Assembly: GCA_029975765.1 (NCBI GenBank)
Contig: JARKOK010000374.1
Span: forward strand, 1 to 40,184
DNA: 40,184 nt
From: Aggregatilineales bacterium
Lineage (GTDB): Bacteria; Chloroflexota; Anaerolineae; Aggregatilineales; Phototrophicaceae
Reading direction: 5' to 3'
The notes under the pieces are model-generated. The model was not told the origin of the DNA, ran no database searches, and saw only the letters and a list, made by a program, of their open reading frames with translations. A program made the translations under genes and the position numbers. How positions within the stretch are numbered: the stretch's first letter is position 1; every line of letters begins with the position of its first letter. This document shows positions 38,573 to 40,184 of the stretch, one piece after another.

Positions 38573-40159
38573 CTACTCAAAGCGCAGTTTCCAGTAATGA
38601 CCACCCACATTCTCAAAATCAGGATTGGCAATCAGGGTGGCAAACAGTGGGCCGGGTGGGCAGCGGCGCAGCACATTCACGGCGCTGTACAACGTTTTGG
38701 CATGAACCGTACCCTGGGGGGTCAGCGCCCCCAGCGATGGCATCATCATCTTGAGAATGGAGACGAGGCTCTTTTTCTGCTGCTGTATGGTTTGGGCGAC
38801 GGCATCCACGCCGGGCAGATCGTCCGCTCCCAGGATCATTAACTCGTCGTACTGTGCGCCAATCGCGCGTTTCTGATTCTCGAAGGCGATGCCATCACCC
38901 TTTGGTACGATCAGCCGAATCCATTCGGTACGTGGGCGGTAGGCATTGAAATCAATCGTTACCTTGCCATCTTCGCCGCCAAGACGGGCCGTAATGGTGG
39001 CACTCACCGGGAGCTTATGCTTGCGGTAGAACTTCGCCAGCCCAAATACGTACTTTTCTTTCCGCACCACCCAGGCGGGATACTCCTCACCATCCTGACT
39101 GTCTACCAGCGTTACCCATACACGCGGGGTCTGGCGGGCAGTCGGAAAGACGGCAGCCATCCGGTTGTTTAATGGCAGCGTGCCCAGACGGCGGTGCGGG
39201 TAAATCAGGCTGACGGTCGCCGACTCGACATTGGAGGCCGGTTCTGCCGGCGTGAGTTCATCGCCGATTTCGGCTTCCAGCGCCAGCATGTCCGGGGTCA
39301 GCACGCTGCGGTCGTATTCAATCGGTGTGTACCGCAGCAGGGGCGGCGCCTGGCGAACTTCCGGCGGCTCAAGGCGCGTCAAAAACCAGAGTACTTCGCC
39401 GGTTGGTCCTACCTCATCAAAACGGTCATCGTCGTTCAGAGCGTAATTCAATGAATACACCTGTAACTCGGTGGGCGCTTTACCCAGACCGCCAATTTCC
39501 TGCAGGATGGTTTCCGTTGGCAGCGGCCCGCCACCGGCCATATCCAGCACCGCTTCCGCCAGATTACGGTGGCCGATGTTGGCTTCCATCAGCAGGTCAT
39601 AAGGGAACCATTTTTGAGCGAGGTAAATCAAATCGGACGAGGCCGAGAGAGCTTCATCGAGTCGGGCAAGGATGTCATCACCATAGGTGTCCAGGATGTC
39701 GTCGGCGCTTAAGTCCTGCATGGCGGATGTGAAGTGCGCCCCATCACCATTGGACTGGCTTAAGCTGTGTGGGGTGCTTAAGCTGGCGGCAAACTCGCGC
39801 GGTCTGTCAAGATTGTTGAGCAGCGCGTTGTCAAATGCCACGCCGATCACGGCAAACTCACCGTATTCCGCGTTGTTACCCGGACGCACGCTGACCACCG
39901 TACCGGTTTCATAGTCCAGAGCCGAAAAGACAAGCTTCTGCCCGACGGTGTAGGACTGCGCTGGTGAATAGAGCTGTGCGTCTTTGTAACGTTCCTGGAG
40001 AACTGCCGCTTCCTGCTGAAGGCGTTGTTCAATGAGCGCCCGTGCCAGGGTCTCGGTTTTCAGGGGAACTTCTCGTTCGAGCAGCAAGCCGGTGAGGAAC
40101 TCAACGTCTTGGTCGGTGATAATCAGATTACGCGCCCAATGGTGGGTTGGCATCATCAA
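38573..40159 (-). CDS. Unknown 528-residue protein with HTH-like ends (5' end may lie outside the window)
   Basis: A soluble protein. The N-terminal segment VEFLTGLLLEREVPLKTETLARALIEQRL resembles a HARE/winged-helix unit. A beta-rich region (about 68-120, YTVGQKLVFSALDYETGTVVSVRPG) and another helical segment (NLAEAVLDMAGGGPLPTETILQEI) follow. A long beta-rich middle leads to a C-terminal winged-helix-like end (RRCPPGPLFATLIANPDFENVGGHYWKL). The frame stays open to the right edge of the window, so the start at 40159 (TTG, or ATG at 40156) is provisional. It is the first visible gene of a three-gene operon. No catalytic motif is recognised. Confidence 0.6.
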   Translation of the reverse strand: MMMPTHHWARNLIITDQDVEFLTGLLLEREVPLKTETLARALIEQRLQQEAAVLQERYKDAQLYSPAQSYTVGQKLVFSALDYETGTVVSVRPGNNAEYGEFAVIGVAFDNALLNNLDRPREFAASLSTPHSLSQSNGDGAHFTSAMQDLSADDILDTYGDDILARLDEALSASSDLIYLAQKWFPYDLLMEANIGHRNLAEAVLDMAGGGPLPTETILQEIGGLGKAPTELQVYSLNYALNDDDRFDEVGPTGEVLWFLTRLEPPEVRQAPPLLRYTPIEYDRSVLTPDMLALEAEIGDELTPAEPASNVESATVSLIYPHRRLGTLPLNNRMAAVFPTARQTPRVWVTLVDSQDGEEYPAWVVRKEKYVFGLAKFYRKHKLPVSATITARLGGEDGKVTIDFNAYRPRTEWIRLIVPKGDGIAFENQKRAIGAQYDELMILGADDLPGVDAVAQTIQQQKKSLVSILKMMMPSLGALTPQGTVHAKTLYSAVNVLRRCPPGPLFATLIANPDFENVGGHYWKLRFE

Positions 40160-40184
40160 GGGTGACTGCGCCTCCAGGTGTCTG

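Noticed and set aside
1-40184. tRNA genes, CRISPR arrays, insertion sequences, prophage or integrase genes
   Set aside because: I looked for cloverleaf ends with GGTTCRA, regularly spaced repeats and transposase-like proteins and saw none. Automated tRNA and repeat searches would be needed to exclude them fully.

Overview
The window looks like a chromosomal piece of a Chloroflexota (Anaerolineae-like) bacterium. The pointers are moderately high GC, a lipoprotein with a long Thr/Pro 'TPT' linker, paired PucR-type regulators, multi-pass TPR membrane proteins and several proteins that I recognise only as Chloroflexota-type conserved unknowns. This is inference from protein style; there is no rRNA or other phylogenetic marker here. 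I see no tRNA, rRNA, CRISPR array, transposase, phage gene or integrase.

Layout. 149-4015 (minus): a four-gene, stop/start-overlapping GldA/F/G-type ABC exporter operon ending in a DUF4340 protein. 4204-6951 (minus): an Hsp70 with no lid domain, followed by a HEAT-repeat protein. 7112-8086 (minus): a glycine-zipper general stress protein. 8321-12312: a ThrRS-N-domain/uridine-kinase fusion, divergent from hypoxanthine phosphoribosyltransferase and an overlapping HD-type CCA tRNA nucleotidyltransferase. 12320-14689 (minus): TPR protein, uroporphyrinogen-decarboxylase-fold protein, RsmD and an ImmA/IrrE-like protein without its HEXXH motif. 14763-17054 (minus): a large polytopic membrane protein. 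17148-22529 (plus): two GNAT acetyltransferases, an AlaX-type editing protein, three membrane-anchored TPR proteins and two single-pass proteins. 22631-25940: a possible 18-codon leader peptide and a type-2 isoleucyl-tRNA synthetase with an altered HIGH motif (GSHH). 26138-35263: a nitrogen-themed block in which full-length glutamate synthase large subunit sits between two PucR-family regulators, with two small proteins. 35318-37614: a small membrane protein divergent from a lipoprotein and a LytR-CpsA-Psr enzyme. 37668-40159 (minus): three unrecognised, tightly spaced genes with helix-turn-helix-like segments.

How it fits together. Much of the window is housekeeping translation and tRNA quality control (ileS, alaX, cca, rsmD), purine/pyrimidine salvage (hpt, uridine-kinase-like), nitrogen assimilation (gltB plus PucR pair), and cell-envelope functions (ABC exporter, LCP enzyme, lipoprotein, polytopic membrane protein). 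No single dramatic new system is obvious. The most interesting items are the GXHH IleRS with a possible peptide leader, the unknown three-gene operon at the right edge, the TPR/membrane cluster between alaX and ileS, the motif-less ImmA-like protein coupled to rsmD, and a recurring CAGGGG stem-loop placed just after minus-strand stop codons.
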